Source: Valencia hispanica | Taxonomy: Eukaryota > Chordata > Actinopteri > Cyprinodontiformes > Valenciidae | Length of the DNA stretch: 64,000 bases | NCBI GenBank assembly: GCA_963556495.2 | Contig: OY747721.1 | Span: forward strand, 28,546,849-28,610,848 | Reading direction: 5' to 3' | In this document: one piece after another, positions 13,706 through 25,446 of the stretch | Position numbering within the stretch: the stretch's first letter is position 1 | Layout of the letters: each line of letters begins with the position of its first letter | Made by a program: the position numbers and the translations under genes | Notes under the pieces: model-generated | Databases searched by the model: none | Seen by the model: the letters and a program-made list of their open reading frames with translations, nothing else | What the model was told of the DNA's origin: nothing

Positions 13706-15351
13706 CGCATCATGGCCTGGTAAAGGTTGCAGTGACAGGTGTAATATTTCCAAATAGGAGATGTCTTGTGAAGTATCTCCAGAAAGTGGGGCCTTGGCCT
13801 TTAACAATAGGTTAACCAGATCACTGACAACATCATCAACTCGGGCAGACAAAAAAGCTGGAGCTCATGACAAACCTTCACATTCCCTGACATTTTGGTC
13901 CTAACTACTGCTATTAATATGTCCCTAATCCTCACCTCTTACCCTCTTCTCCCACCTCCACAGTACACAGAGATTAAAAGATCAAACTGCAAATACCGTT
14001 ACATCTGCGTTGGGCTTCCTGGGTGTGTTCATACTTGCTGGAGCGGAAACCAAACTTGGAACCCTTGAGCGAGGATGGAGATGTTACAAAAACTCATACT
14101 TCTCAATACCCAGTTCTGATCCTTTGGCTCAGTCAAAGCATATACAGTGATATATTTTTTCCAAACACACTTTTTTAATAATGTTTGGGACACTTTTGAG
14201 GGATATCCTAAGGAATAACCCCGATTTAACTCGAAGGTAGGATCAGAAAATGCCTGATATCATTAGTTTCCACCTCAGTATCCCCAAAAGTAGATTTATT
14301 GTCTACTATGTATGGTGCATTTTGCAAGATGCTTGCCTTTACAAGGGAGGACAACATTCGAATATTCAATCTACATTGGGTCAAAGCTATACACATACAT
14401 GTCCAAATATATACTTGCACCCCTCTTAATACTTGGTTAAATGTAACTTAGCAAGTGACATTTAACCAATATGAATAACTTTACCCAAGTGTTGTTGTTT
14501 TTTTGTAGCTAGTAACATCTTCTGGCATAATTCTGGATGAATATTTAAGCACACTTCTTTGGCACAGTTAGATATGTTTATTTAAATGAGTTGGTTTGCT
14601 GATATAGACACAACCGTAAAACATAATCCAGAAACCAGGAATGAAGTTGATGCTTTGAGAGCATTCCAGGAGCTTAATCTTGTTTTATCTGTTCCAAAAA
14701 GCAGCTTTTCTCCTCTGCGATGTACCACTCTCCATGTTTATTGCCATGTTCACTATGTTAACAGGCCAGATGCTTTCTCCTGTCTGTCTTCCTATTATTA
14801 TTTTAAAAATGACATTCTGCTTCATATGGTCCAGATCATTAGACACAGACGTGGTTACAGTGTTCTTTTAATAATGCAGTGTTTTCACTCGGAGCCCAGA
14901 GGCTGAACACCCACATAGCTGTGTGTTCAGACCGTATTCTATCATATGCGTTACGTGTTGTCATGCACACGAACATAATCTTTAAACAACATCTCTGCAA
15001 TAACAGGTTTTTTTTTTTTGATTGAGTGTGTAGTTTGAATAGAGGAGAACTAATTGACCTGTGAATTGGGCTGAAAAATCAATACAAAGAATTTATAGTG
15101 GGCTTTGATTATCAAAAGGTTGCCTTGTTATATAATACTTCTTTGATGAGAGGGCTGTTTTCTATCAGTCAAAAATAAACTTGCACAAGATACACTATTT
15201 TCCTGACTTCTCATTTCTAATGGTATTTCTATATTCTATACTCTACACTGGTTTTTAGGTTTCATGTCAAGTCTGTTGCACAGAATTGTTGCTATGTACT
15301 TTATAATCTGGCTTCTTATTTATGGCAGCATTGATACATTTGTATGTCCAG

Positions 15352-15370
15352 CCACCCACCCACCCACCCC
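15352..15370. repeat. (CCCA)n microsatellite
   Basis: Four to five tetranucleotide units within a C-rich patch. Confidence 0.85.
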
Positions 15371-16603
15371 CATGCAATAAAGAATAAATGGTCCCTCCGA
15401 GTTCAGTGTCTACCCTGGGGTCTCCTTTCAGTGGGACAAGACTGGAAACCTCCAAACAAAGGCTTCCAAAAGACATCTTGATTAGATGCCCTAGATGTAT
15501 GGTGCACAAAATACTGATCGGAATGCATCTTTACCCATCTTTACTCTTTTCATATTTCTCAAATATATTACATTAATTATTTGAGGCAACTTTTTCAGGT
15601 GCATTACAGCTCGAGAAGGAGCCAAAGACAAAGAAAAGTATATGCAATTCACCACAGCTCGTCAGAGCAGCAAATTCAATCACCTGTTCATAATCTCTTA
15701 CAGTCTAAAACCTTACTGGTGCAGATGATGTAAATCCATAGAGTAGGATGAAAACAGAGGTCAGGAGTTAAGTTCAGTCTGGTAACAGCCCTACAGAAAT
15801 TCCTTGATTGGGACTTTTGGATATTGTTTCAGATCGCAACATCCTTACCTGTTATGATGTGCAGTCTTTAAACTCAATTGTACCTTTGATCAAACATTTC
15901 TGTCACACTACTGGAATGCACAAAAATCAATTAAATGTTCTGATTAAATTCTGTCTTTGCACCTCTATTTGAGGTGTCCTCAAATCAGAAACACTTCATC
16001 TAAGGTTAACAATTATATTAATAAACTGTAAATAAAGACTATTCTAATCCAGATCTATAACACCATTGAGTGCCTCAGTATGACACTGAAACCATGTGTC
16101 TTGGAAAATGAAGCTTTTCTATCAGCTTATAAATAAGGATAGGACTTTAATCACCCATTAGTGATCATTTTTTAGATCATTTTTCGCATTCTTATATCTG
16201 GCAGTAACAGAATGTGAGAAGCTGGTACCAAAAGTTCCCTGCTGGACTCGGATTAAAACATGGATCTTATCGGCTCGGCTCTTCGTTATCAGTCGGAAGC
16301 TGGATGCTGTTAGGATTATCACACAGCTACACCAAACCAAACAAGCTCGCAGCGCTTTGATAAGAGTTTTCAATACTCGGCCAGGTCTCTCTGGAAAACT
16401 TTTATTGGTTGACATTTGCCAGATTAACCCATCATGGAACCAGCAGAGGCTGAGCAAATAGGAGTGCAGCAAAGTAATGCTTCTTTGGTGTGACACAGCG
16501 GCACTGAGCCCAAATAGGAGGATCTGAGACCGAGAAAGTTTACATGAAGCTGGAGTAATTGACCTAAACTTTTCCTATTCTCTCTCTTTCTGTATGTCTG
16601 CAG

Positions 16604-16657
16604 GCTGTGGAAACAAATTTGGCCTCCAAGGACAGTCACTGGGTGTTTGTAAATGAG
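16604..16657 (+). CDS. grid1: grid1 exon a: GluD1 amino-terminal domain, 18 codons
   Basis: This micro-exon of 54 nt encodes AVETNLASKDSHWVFVNE, which I recognise as the GluD1 amino-terminal domain at about residue 243 onward. It is bounded by a pyrimidine-rich tract with acceptor ...TGTCTGCAG and by donor GAG|GTAAGA, and both ends are in phase 0. It belongs to the extracellular bilobed ATD (LIVBP-like fold), the part of GluD1 that contacts cerebellins in the synaptic cleft. The following exon continues the same frame 11.67 kb downstream. The exon is too short to be called from open-frame length; the assignment rests on near-identity to the vertebrate protein and intact splice sites. Confidence 0.95.
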
Positions 16658-19600
16658 GTAAGACACAAAAATGTTAAATCCATGAGAATTTTTCTCTCAC
16701 AGTCGCTATAGAGATGGCAGCTTTAGTGGTATATTAGTTATTGTATGTTGTAAAGCCGGGGTGCCAAAAGTGCTTCCTGGGACCATTTCCTGCTCCCTGG
16801 ACTGGTTTTGTGTGACACACAACTGCAGTTTAAGATTGATACAAATGTAGCCCCCCAGCACAAGTGATTGATTGATGACTTTTTGTTTTCTATTAGGGCT
16901 TCTTACAATGAAAAATGTGGGGTATACAACACAAAGTAACGTCTTTCGATAACCACGCTTTTGGCAGTCTCTTTAATTTCATAAAGAATAATTCATCCAT
17001 CCAGTGACTCTCTCTCACACAGTGACTTTGGTGCACTCAAATCTGCTTTTAATTAACTTATTAAACATTGCTTGATACTTCAAGAGTTTCAAAGAAAGTG
17101 TGACAGATACCTGTTATACAAGCTGAGGATAGATTTTAAATTTTGTATTTGGAAATTGGACACTTTTCTTTCAACAAGTAAAATTGCAAAGCCCTTTTTA
17201 AGTGTAGGATCTACAATGATTTAAACACTCCTTTCAAATTAGATTTCTTTATTTATTTCTGAAAAAAAACTTGGATGTTTAGTTTATTGTTGATTGGGTA
17301 AAAATAAATCACAATCTAAATGTTTATGACTTTATTAAAGAACATTTTTTGTCCCACATGACAGTTTGAACAACACTAATGCTAAGCATTAAGCCACCTG
17401 GTGGTCATATATGGAAAAATAGCCGTTTGTTGCACTTTAATTCCCATATTTTTGAAATTTACAAACTGATTAAAAAATAATAATATACAAGAATTTTGTA
17501 GGTATTTGAATTCAGTAGAAGCACTTTTTTCTTTCAGACGATCAACATACTTAGAGTGAAACTGCCTTAAAATGATGATTGGAGATTTTCTTTGACAGTC
17601 TTTATAAAATGATTCTCCATTTATGTTTTGTAACATTTGTTACAGATGAATTCTCAATCCTAAATAACTTCCAATTAAGGGATACAAAGAACCAACCAAT
17701 CAGCAAGGTGTGATGGGTGTTGAACTCTAGTCCCAGATGACCTTTTGTTCTTCAACTCTTGAGTGTTCCTGCTTTAACACACCTCAAATAAATTAATGAG
17801 TCATAATCAGGCACTTCAGATCCTGATCATACAATAAACAACTAACTGAGCCATTGTGTTCAAGTGTTGTGAAGCAGGAACTCAACAAAAAGGACTGGAG
17901 TTTGACACTCCTGCCTTAAATGCAGCGTATTGTTTGATTTTATTGATATAAGAAAATCTTTAAGGTTTACACCTTTCCCAAACTTCACTTTTCAACCATA
18001 ACCATATTATGCTAGCTCACCTCAATTGATTATGAAAGCATTGCAGGTTTATGGACTTTTATCCATTGGAAACTGAGCAAATTCCCAGAGCACTGCTAAT
18101 GCCAGGAAATTTATAAGATTTTTCTTTGCATCATCAACCAGTCAAATGGGCTGACTGGAGTGTTCACAGTTCAACTTAAGCAGGAACAAAAAAAATATTC
18201 ACTCACTGCTTTGTAACAACTTATATAAAGTACATAGATTTTTATGCAGGACACCATCCTAATGAACTAAAGTAAACTAAATGTATCCTATGTGGGAATT
18301 TTAGCAGCAGTGATTTGGTAATATCTCCAGCTTATTTTTAAATCAAATGCATTTATTTTAATAAATATGTGAATCTATATTATATTTAACACAGTAATGG
18401 CATCTCTTGTCAGATGAATATTTTTTTTTTCCTAATGTCTCATATTCTCTATTTTGCTTTAGAATTTTAACCCATTTTCTTATCTCCCCTACACTGTAAC
18501 TTGCCAGAAACCCATAATAGCTACTGCTAGTGTTACAGGTCTTTATTTCACTTCCAAAGGCCATATGCTGATCTGGCCTTGTGGTAAAATCCTTTATGAT
18601 GCCTTTGAAGTCTTGCTATGTTGACTATGGAGAGTGGTATCTTTGTTTTAGTGATGGCCTGCTTACCTCCAGCCAGTTACTGGAAAATAAAAGGCCCTCT
18701 GTCCCTCTTCTCTGGAGCTGGCAACCCTTGTATCTTTGTTAATTATAGATCAGGTACTTTTCCTCCTCTCAGTCACCATGACTGTAAACTGAGCAACCTG
18801 CCTCAGCTGGCTGACCTGCTTTGCTGTCACCTACAGATTGCGTCTGGACCTATCTCTTCTGTGTGTCCTTTGCTCTGATAAAGCTACCAAACTTAACAGG
18901 TTTCTGTTTTTTGTCAGAGATGTGTTGTGTCTTTAATACAAGCTAATGGATGTTAAGAAATAGAGCTGGTCGACAGGGGTGATGTTACAATGCTTGACGG
19001 ATTCGTACCTTGTTCTCATTGACACAACTACCCAAAGCTTCATCACCTCCTGCACTTATTGTTTTGCCATAAAATCCATTAGGCCTTTACTTTCCTTGTT
19101 TTTTCTTTATTTTTTTGTCACATATTCAGTTGGGCTAAGCATTTTACACCTTACTCTCTGCTCTAGTGGGAATTGAAACTTAGATGTTTCCGTTTTTTTC
19201 TGTTTAGGGTGTTGTTGACCAATGTTCTAAAGAAAATTAGGATGCAAACAAAGGTTCTGTAATCAGACAGATAAAAGCATAACATTCTTCTTTTTACCCA
19301 CCTCTGCAAATTGCTTGCATTTATTTTCTGTATGTAATATTTTAATTTGGCTGTTTTTAAATGTGATTCAGTAAGGTTTTCATATAACAGAATTACATAT
19401 AATTTAAATAGAATTATGTAAAATGTATTTGGTCAACTGCACAAAGTCTGTACATTACCAAACGCATGTACAGAGTTTATCAGGCCAATGCCTAGGTAAA
19501 CATTTTCTTAGCCACCAATTTAAGGTAAAATGTAGACAAATGTAGACAAAAGACAAGTGATCTGACTAACCTTACAAAGAGAATTCCGCAGCTTAAACAA

Positions 19601-20240
19601 AAATCAAACACTTATGCTGGCTTATTTTTGCTCGTCAGAATGCTTTGAGTGTTTTCTTCAGAGATGTTCACCATTCATGATGGGGTCTGCAGCCAAACTT
19701 TATCAAGCATAAAACACAATTTGCTTGTCGCCTAATTTAAGGTGCAATAATACTCTAGAGCACTTTTTAGTTCTTAAATGCTACATATTATAGTGTTTAG
19801 GGTTTAAACCTTTAGAATCAGGCACTTTATCCACCATAAAAATTTATTTAACCCTGGGCCATCATCACATATAGCAATTTGGAGGAAAAAAGCTTTAAAA
19901 ACTATATCTGCTAAAACATATTGATGGTGAACCATTATTATTGATGTTGTGACCTATTACATTGACTGGTGTCAGCAGCTCTAATATAAACAAATCAATT
20001 CATAAAGACAACATACAAAAAATGAAAGTTCAGAACATTGACAGAAAAATACATGACCATTCGAACCAATAGATCTATAAAGCCAATGGAAAGTAGCAGT
20101 GTTATGGAAAGAAATATATCTCAGCAGGGTCATAGTGAAGCCTCATAGATTAGACGAGTCTGGGAAGCAGCAGCTGTCAGGTTTTATCTGAGAACAGTCA
20201 AAAATCTACACAATATCTTTGATGAGCACACTGAAGATGC
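16658..20240. other. intron, mostly unremarkable
   Basis: Start of the 11.67-kb intron 16658-28330. Besides the palindromic MITE at about 17712-17915, nothing was recognised. The ORFs at 18618-18878 and 18979-19176 have no family resemblance. Confidence 0.55.
17712..17915. mobile_element. palindromic MITE-like element
   Basis: The left end carries TGTTGAACTCTAGTCCC and the right end GGACTGGAGTTTGACACTCC, which are imperfect reverse complements. The interior halves (CTGCTTTAACACACCTCAAAT and its counterpart TTCAAGTGTTGTGAAGCAGG) also pair. This layout matches a fold-symmetric MITE family widespread in teleost introns. No ORF. I did not find a convincing target duplication. Confidence 0.55.
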
Positions 20241-20241
20241 T

Positions 20242-20491
20242 CAGAGTTCAGAAAGCAAAAAAAACCCACGAAAAAAACTGTTTCTGTCAAGTCCAGGAAT
20301 GTAGAACTGAGGAGGAGGGAAAAAAAGAATTTAACAATTAGATATAGAAACATGTAACTCAACTCTGAAATACCCAGAGTTCAGAAAGCAAAAAAAAACC
20401 TTGGAAAAATGGTTTCTGTCAAGTCAAGGAATGTAGAACTGAGGAGGAGGGAAAAGAGTTTAACAATTAGATACAGAAACGTGTAACTCAA
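20242..20491. repeat. local tandem duplication, about 133-bp period, 2 copies
   Basis: Copy 1 (20242 to about 20362) and copy 2 (20375-20491) both run CAGAGTTCAGAAAGC ... TTTCTGTCAAGTC ... GAACTGAGGAGGAGGG ... TTTAACAATTAGAT. They differ by several substitutions and small indels in A-runs. Non-coding. Confidence 0.9.
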
Positions 20492-21486
20492 GTGATTGGA
20501 ACAGGATCGGAATGATCGACTCTTCTGAAATACAAAGGTCATTTCATAAGAGGCTACTATTCTACTACTGCCATCCAACTGGATTAAAAGTTTGCAGGAG
20601 TCACAATATCAGAATGTCAGTATTCGCAAATTAAGAACAATTCCATGCTGTCATGATGCTGGAGACTCTTTGGGCCACAGCCTGACATTGGGATAATAAC
20701 AATCCAACTCCCTAAAACTCGATTACAATAAAATAAATGCTAATGAGAAGTGGGGTTTATCTTTCTCGAAAACAATGCTGAGCAGATGTAAATCCCTCCT
20801 ACAAACATAACATAGAAAATCTTACAGACTCAGCTGGACTTAATTAAAATAAACATGATTCCAAGCTTTGTTGTGAGATTCATAGTTAGGTTTTGGCTGA
20901 AACTAAGGCTCTACCAATTACATGTGAGTAGAATGAAAATTTGAGCTTGATCACTACCTGGACTTAAAAACGGAAGAAAAAAAATTATGTACATCAAACC
21001 ACAAGACCTTTACTTAAAAAGACTCAAAGTAACTTTTTAACTTTCTAATTTCTCACTTTTTTTTTACTCATCTCGTTTTTTTTCTCATGTCTGTATGTAA
21101 TGTTCGCTTCCTGCTGAACAAAACTTAATTACCCGAGAAACCTATTGGAAACAGTCGGCGCTAACGAGATGAAATAAGATAAGTGTAAATGACACCAGTG
21201 CTTCTCTTTGAAATGTAAATCCAATTCTTTGTTAACAAAAAGCAGCTCCAGGTTACATCACAGCTACTCCCGTTGCAGCCGTTAAAGTTGTCACCCGTAT
21301 TGACAACTGAATCCATCAGAGCCATGGTCTTCAGTCTGGGATTTTCTTTTCTATCCCTTTCATCCTTCTCTTGTCTGTCCCCATAAGTGCATTAAACAAA
21401 AGCAACAGATTATTGTAGGTCTGCAAGTGGTGAAAGTTGGAAGGCTCCTTTTGATAAAGTATGGAGATAACTATTTTAAAACAACT
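20492..21486. other. intron sequence, nothing recognised
   Basis: Unremarkable AT-rich intron up to the left 18-bp repeat flanking the composite insertion. Confidence 0.5.
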
Positions 21487-21504
21487 ATATTAATTCTGAT
21501 GATT
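21487..21504 (+). repeat. 18-bp flanking direct repeat (left), putative target duplication
   Basis: ATATTAATTCTGATGATT, repeated exactly at 24582-24599 on the far side of the RTE LINE tail. Length and perfection fit a target-site duplication made by LINE-type retrotransposition. Confidence 0.85.
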
Positions 21505-21815
21505 GTATGTTGTAATAATAATAATAATCATAATAATGACTTGCCTTTATATAGTGGGAACCTCAAAGCGCTTTACAACTCCATTATTCATTCTCACATT
21601 CACACACTGGTGGAAGCAAGCTATGATCATAGCCACAGCTGCCCTGGGGCAGACTGACAGAAGCCAGTCTGCCATATCGTGCCATCGGCCCCTCTGGGCC
21701 ACACCAGTAGCGGGTAGGTGAAGTGTCTTGCCCAAGGACACAGCGACATGTAGCAGGTGGAAGCAGGAATCGAACCCATGATTTCTGGGTCACAGGCTGC
21801 CGAAGTGGTTAATGT
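21505..21815 (-). mobile_element. tRNA-derived SINE, minus orientation
   Basis: Read on the minus strand, a tRNA-like head carries a B-box (GGGTTCGATTCC, + strand 21766-21777) preceded by an anticodon-arm-like CCAGAAATCATGG. A central body with GTCCTTGGGCAAGACACTTC, very common in teleost SINE-type repeats, follows. The tail is AGCGCTTTGAGG...CTATATAAAGG ending in (ATT)n. The tail resembles L2-type LINE 3' ends, a usual SINE-LINE partnership. It sits at the 5' edge of the composite insertion in the opposite orientation to the RTE LINE. Confidence 0.6.
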
Positions 21816-22050
21816 TGTTAGTGGTTATGCCTCACAGGTAGGATGTGAGTTAGAAGAGAAGCAGAAATTCTGGGGTGAACTCGACGATTTGATGCAGATT
21901 TGATCTCAGTGAAATGAGAGGGTGGTGATGGGTGCAGACTTTAGCAAACATGTTGGTGAAGGGAACAGAGGTGATGAGGAAGTGATGGGCAGGTTTGGTA
22001 TCGAGGATAGGAACAAAGAAGGACAAGTGGTGGTAGCCTATGGAACACCA
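21816..22050 (+). pseudogene. RTE LINE endonuclease fragment
   Basis: The + strand translation gives fragments of an RTE-clade apurinic-type endonuclease: a KQKFWGEL block, then GADFSKHVGEGNRGDEEVMG (normally GDFN at its start) and NKEGQVVV. Stop codons interrupt the frame between these blocks. The similarity stops near 22050, where an unrelated AT-rich foldback element begins. The middle of the LINE ORF, between endonuclease and RT, is missing. Confidence 0.75.
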
Positions 22051-22275
22051 AACTACTCAAAATGAAATAAAAAAAACCCAAAACATTGTGAAATAGATAT
22101 CTACATGAACAGTAATAAATATATAATGTGACAATGAAACTGTGAAAAAAACTGAATGTATATAAAATTCTAAGCTCAATAGTATGAAATATTTTTTAAT
22201 TTTCCTTTAACAATCTGTTCTTTAATATAATGCATTATTTTAATGTATATTTTTCGCCAATAATGGGAATTGTTT

Positions 22276-22655
22276 TTTAGCCATTTTATTTAATTTCATC
22301 AGTTTTTATTCCAAAACGTCATTTTCCCGAAGTCAGCTTTTTTTTCATATTGGTGTTTTTCCCAGTGGCTTATTTTTTTCAGAATGTCACTTTTCAGCAG
22401 AATAACTTCATCTGCCAGAGTCAGTGGGTGTGACCTGCATGCTCATTGGCTGGTTCTCAAACATCAATCTTCATGGATACCCATTCTCACTACTGTGACT
22501 GAGCAGCCTCCTGTACAGCTAGCAACAACATGCTAAGTCAATAGTCAGAGTTGGATGAACTTCGTTCTTCTCTGGTTACTCTAGCAGATTAAACTCAGAG
22601 GAATAATTTATCAGAGGATGCCATTTTGAGTCGTTTGGATGATATTTTGAAATCG
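22276..22655 (+). repeat. left arm of foldback inverted repeat
   Basis: Begins TTTAGCCATTTTA and ends near GGATGATATTTTGAAATC. It pairs along its length with 23065-23448, for example at GTTACTCTAGCAGATTAAAC and CATGCTCATTGGCTGG. Confidence 0.9.
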
Positions 22656-23064
22656 TGGAGGAAGATTGTTTTACTACATAAAAACAATCAGTTAATGGGA
22701 GAATTATGTAAACATGGTCTGTGTTATTTATTAAACCTTTGATTTGATCTAACCTCCGACCAGGGCTATGTCTCATCACGGATAGGGCGATCCGGGCAGA
22801 TTATCACCCGGAACACTAATGGAATACCGGTTAATTGGATTTAGACAGCCGAATTAAAAAAGTGGTAAAATATTCTGCCAATATTATGAGATTTTGGATA
22901 AAGTCATACACAACCTACAGACATTAAATTCAATAACAGTATGGAACACCTTTACCCCTTCTTCCACCATTCTTCACCAAGTTGTGCTGGATGACACAGA
23001 AAACATATCAGCAATAACTCTGAAGTCGAACAGCACTAAAGTCTTCAGTACTGGACCTGGGATG

Positions 23065-23448
23065 ATTTCAGAAATATCATCCAAACGACTCAAAATGGCA
23101 TCCTCTGATAAATTATTCCTCTCAGTTTAATCTGCTAGAGTAACCAGAGATGAACGAAGTTCATGCAACTCTGACTATTGACTTAGCATGTTGTTGCTAG
23201 CTGTACAGCAGGCTGCTCAGTCACAGTAGTGAGAATGGGTATCCAGGAAGATTGATGTTTAAGAACCAGCCAATGAGCATGCAGGTCCCACCCACTGACT
23301 CTGATTGGCAGATGAAGTTATTCTGCTGAAAAGTGACCTTCTGAAATAAATAAGCCACTGGGTTAAACACCAACATGAAATAAAAGCTGACGTTGGAAAA
23401 ATTACGTTTTGGAATAAAAACTGATGAAATTAAATAAAAATGGCTAAA
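23065..23448 (-). repeat. right arm of foldback inverted repeat
   Basis: Reverse complement of 22276-22655 with a few substitutions and small indels; ends TAAAAATGGCTAAA. Confidence 0.9.
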
Positions 23449-23465
23449 GCTAATGAGTCATACAA

Positions 23466-24581
23466 TTAAGCTGTAGGAAAGAGTGGTGGAAGTTAGCATT
23501 TGTGAGCAGCAGTACGGTTACATACCAAGAAAGAGTACTAGAGATGGAATTTTTGCTTTAAGGATGCAGATGGAGAAGTACCGAGAAGGTCAGAGGGAGC
23601 TGCATTGTGTCTTTGTAGATTTAGAGAAAGTGTATGACAGGATGCCAAGAGAAGAGCTGTGGAATTGCACGAGACGGTCTGGAGTGGCAGAGAAGTGTGT
23701 TAGTGGTGGAGGACATGTATGAGAGCTATTAGACAGCAGTGAGGTGTGCTGTAGGAGTGACAGAGGAGTTAGTGGTGGGATTTCATCAAGGATCAGCTCT
23801 AAGCCCCTTCTTGTTTGCTTTGGTGATGGACAGGCTGACAGATGAGGTTAAACAGGACTCTCCATGGACTACAATGTTTGCAGATTAGATTGTGATCAGC
23901 GCTGGCAGGTAGAGGAAAACCTATAGAGCTGGAGGTATGCAATGGAAAAGAGAGGAATGAAGATTAGTTGCAGCAAGACAGAATGCATGTGAGTAAATGA
24001 GAGAGACACAAGTGAAACAGTGAAGTTACAAGGAGTAGAAGTAAAGAAGATAGAAGACTTTAAGTACTTAGGCTCAACGGTCTGGAGCAATGGAGAGTGT
24101 GGAAAAGAGGTTGAAGAAGCGTGTTCAAGCTGGTTGGAATGGGTGGAGAAACGTTTTAGGTGTGATGTGTGATAAAAGGGTTTCAGCAAGTAGGAAAGGA
24201 AAGGTGTACACGACAGTAGTGAGACCAGGGATGTTGTATGGTTTAGAGACAGTTCTGATGTGGGGAAAAACAGGAAGCAGAACTGGAGGTTGCATAACTC
24301 AAGATGTTGAGATTCTCTTTGGGAGTGACGAGGATGGATATTATCAGGAATGAGTTCATCAGAAGGACAGCTCATGTTAGATGTTTTTGAGATGTCAGAG
24401 AGGCCAGACTGAGATGGTTTGGACATGTTCAGAGGAGAGAAGATGATTATATCAGTAGAAGGATGCTGAGGTTGGAGGCAGCGAGGAAGCCCAAAAAAAG
24501 AAGATTTATGGATGTGGTGAAAGAGGACATGACATGGCGACCCCTGTAGGGAAAAGCTGAAAGAGAGGAAGAAAAAATAAG
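23466..24581 (+). pseudogene. RTE LINE reverse transcriptase, degenerate
   Basis: The + strand blocks follow RTE-clade RT in order: EQQYGYIPRKSTRDGIFALR (23500s), GQRELHCVFVDLEKVYDRMP (23590s), then HQGSALSPFLFAL. The active-site region reads TMFAD followed by a stop instead of FADD (about 23872-23888). Then come the thumb and C-terminal blocks KYLGSTV, KKRVQAGWNGWRN and KGKVYTTVVRPGMLYGLE (to 24240), and RLRWFGHVQRR and DVVKEDMTW near the end. Frameshifts and stops separate them. The element ends at about 24581 in an A-rich tail, immediately followed by the right copy of the 18-bp flanking repeat. Inactive. Confidence 0.85.
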
Positions 24582-24599
24582 ATATTAATTCTGATGATT
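24582..24599 (+). repeat. 18-bp flanking direct repeat (right)
   Basis: Exact copy of 21487-21504, directly after the RTE A-rich tail. Confidence 0.85.
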
Positions 24600-25446
24600 T
24601 TAAATATTCTTTAAATTCACTAATCGTTTGGTTATAGGAGCCTTTTTGTGAAATTATAATTTAGTAATGTGCTCTAATAACCATTTCATAAACTATACAA
24701 TGTTTTGAAGTTTTGTTTTGTGTAAAGAGCTTTAAGTAGCCAGCCTGACTAGAAAAGTGCTATTTAATGTAATTAAATTCAGTTTACCCTTTACACAAAG
24801 CAATTTTTTTCACAGTTAAATATACAAGCTATGATTTAGATAAAAAAATTGTATGTACAGCTTCTTGTTTGCTCTACATTGTTACAGATAAGATTTTTAA
24901 AAATCTGTATTTTGAGCTAATTTACTCTGCTAAAAATGTCAGTACATTTCAATTTGATGCTAGTCAAGAAACAACAGATTCAACTGCAGTTTATTATTGT
25001 CATTGGTAAGTTTTCTATGTAAGGAAACCCAGCTGATTGCATTAAATCACTCACTTTGTAGCAATCTCTTGTTGTGACATTTGAGAAGAGAACTCCCTTT
25101 TATCAGGAAGAAACAACCAGCAGGACCAGGCTCAGCATAATTGTTATACATGCTTCACTTATTTTTGTAAACATTAGTTATTAAAGCACAGGCTTGGAAA
25201 AAAAAATCATTGTGAACTGTTATTCCTCTAATATTATTGTGTGTTTATTCCATGTGATCTGGAAGTTGTTCTAAACATATGCTAAAACAACGTTAGTAAC
25301 CATTTTAACCATTACCTTGCCTTGGAGGTGTTTTACACATGATGATGCTGGAACAAATTGAAATAATTGACACCGTACTTCCTTTCTGCTGTTACAATAT
25401 GGTTGAATAGCATGCCATTGGTATAGGAAGTGACTAAAGCCTGTTT
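24600..25446. other. intron sequence, nothing recognised
   Basis: AT-rich intron without detectable features. Confidence 0.5.

Larger units (their letters stand above)
10800..16600. other. intron sequence with microsatellites only
   Basis: Apart from the TG and CCCA microsatellites listed separately, I see no transposon coding remnant or exon. No exon encoding the residues just upstream of AVETNLASK was found, so that exon is presumed to lie before this window. Confidence 0.55.
22066..23465. mobile_element. foldback element with long inverted arms
   Basis: A non-autonomous DNA element built around two inverted arms of about 380 bp (22276-22655 and 23065-23448) and a spacer of about 410 bp. 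It interrupts the RTE LINE between its endonuclease and RT parts. The arms agree closely, differing mainly by scattered single-base changes and small indels, which argues for fairly recent insertion or ongoing arm conversion. The spacer contains no recognisable transposase; a 78-codon ORF starting at 22894 runs from the spacer into the right arm and matches nothing I know. Outer boundaries are approximate because no clear target duplication was found. Confidence 0.75.

Noticed and set aside
18618..18878. 86-codon ORF in intron
   Set aside because: No motif, no repeat context, and no resemblance to grid1 or any family I know; chance ORF.
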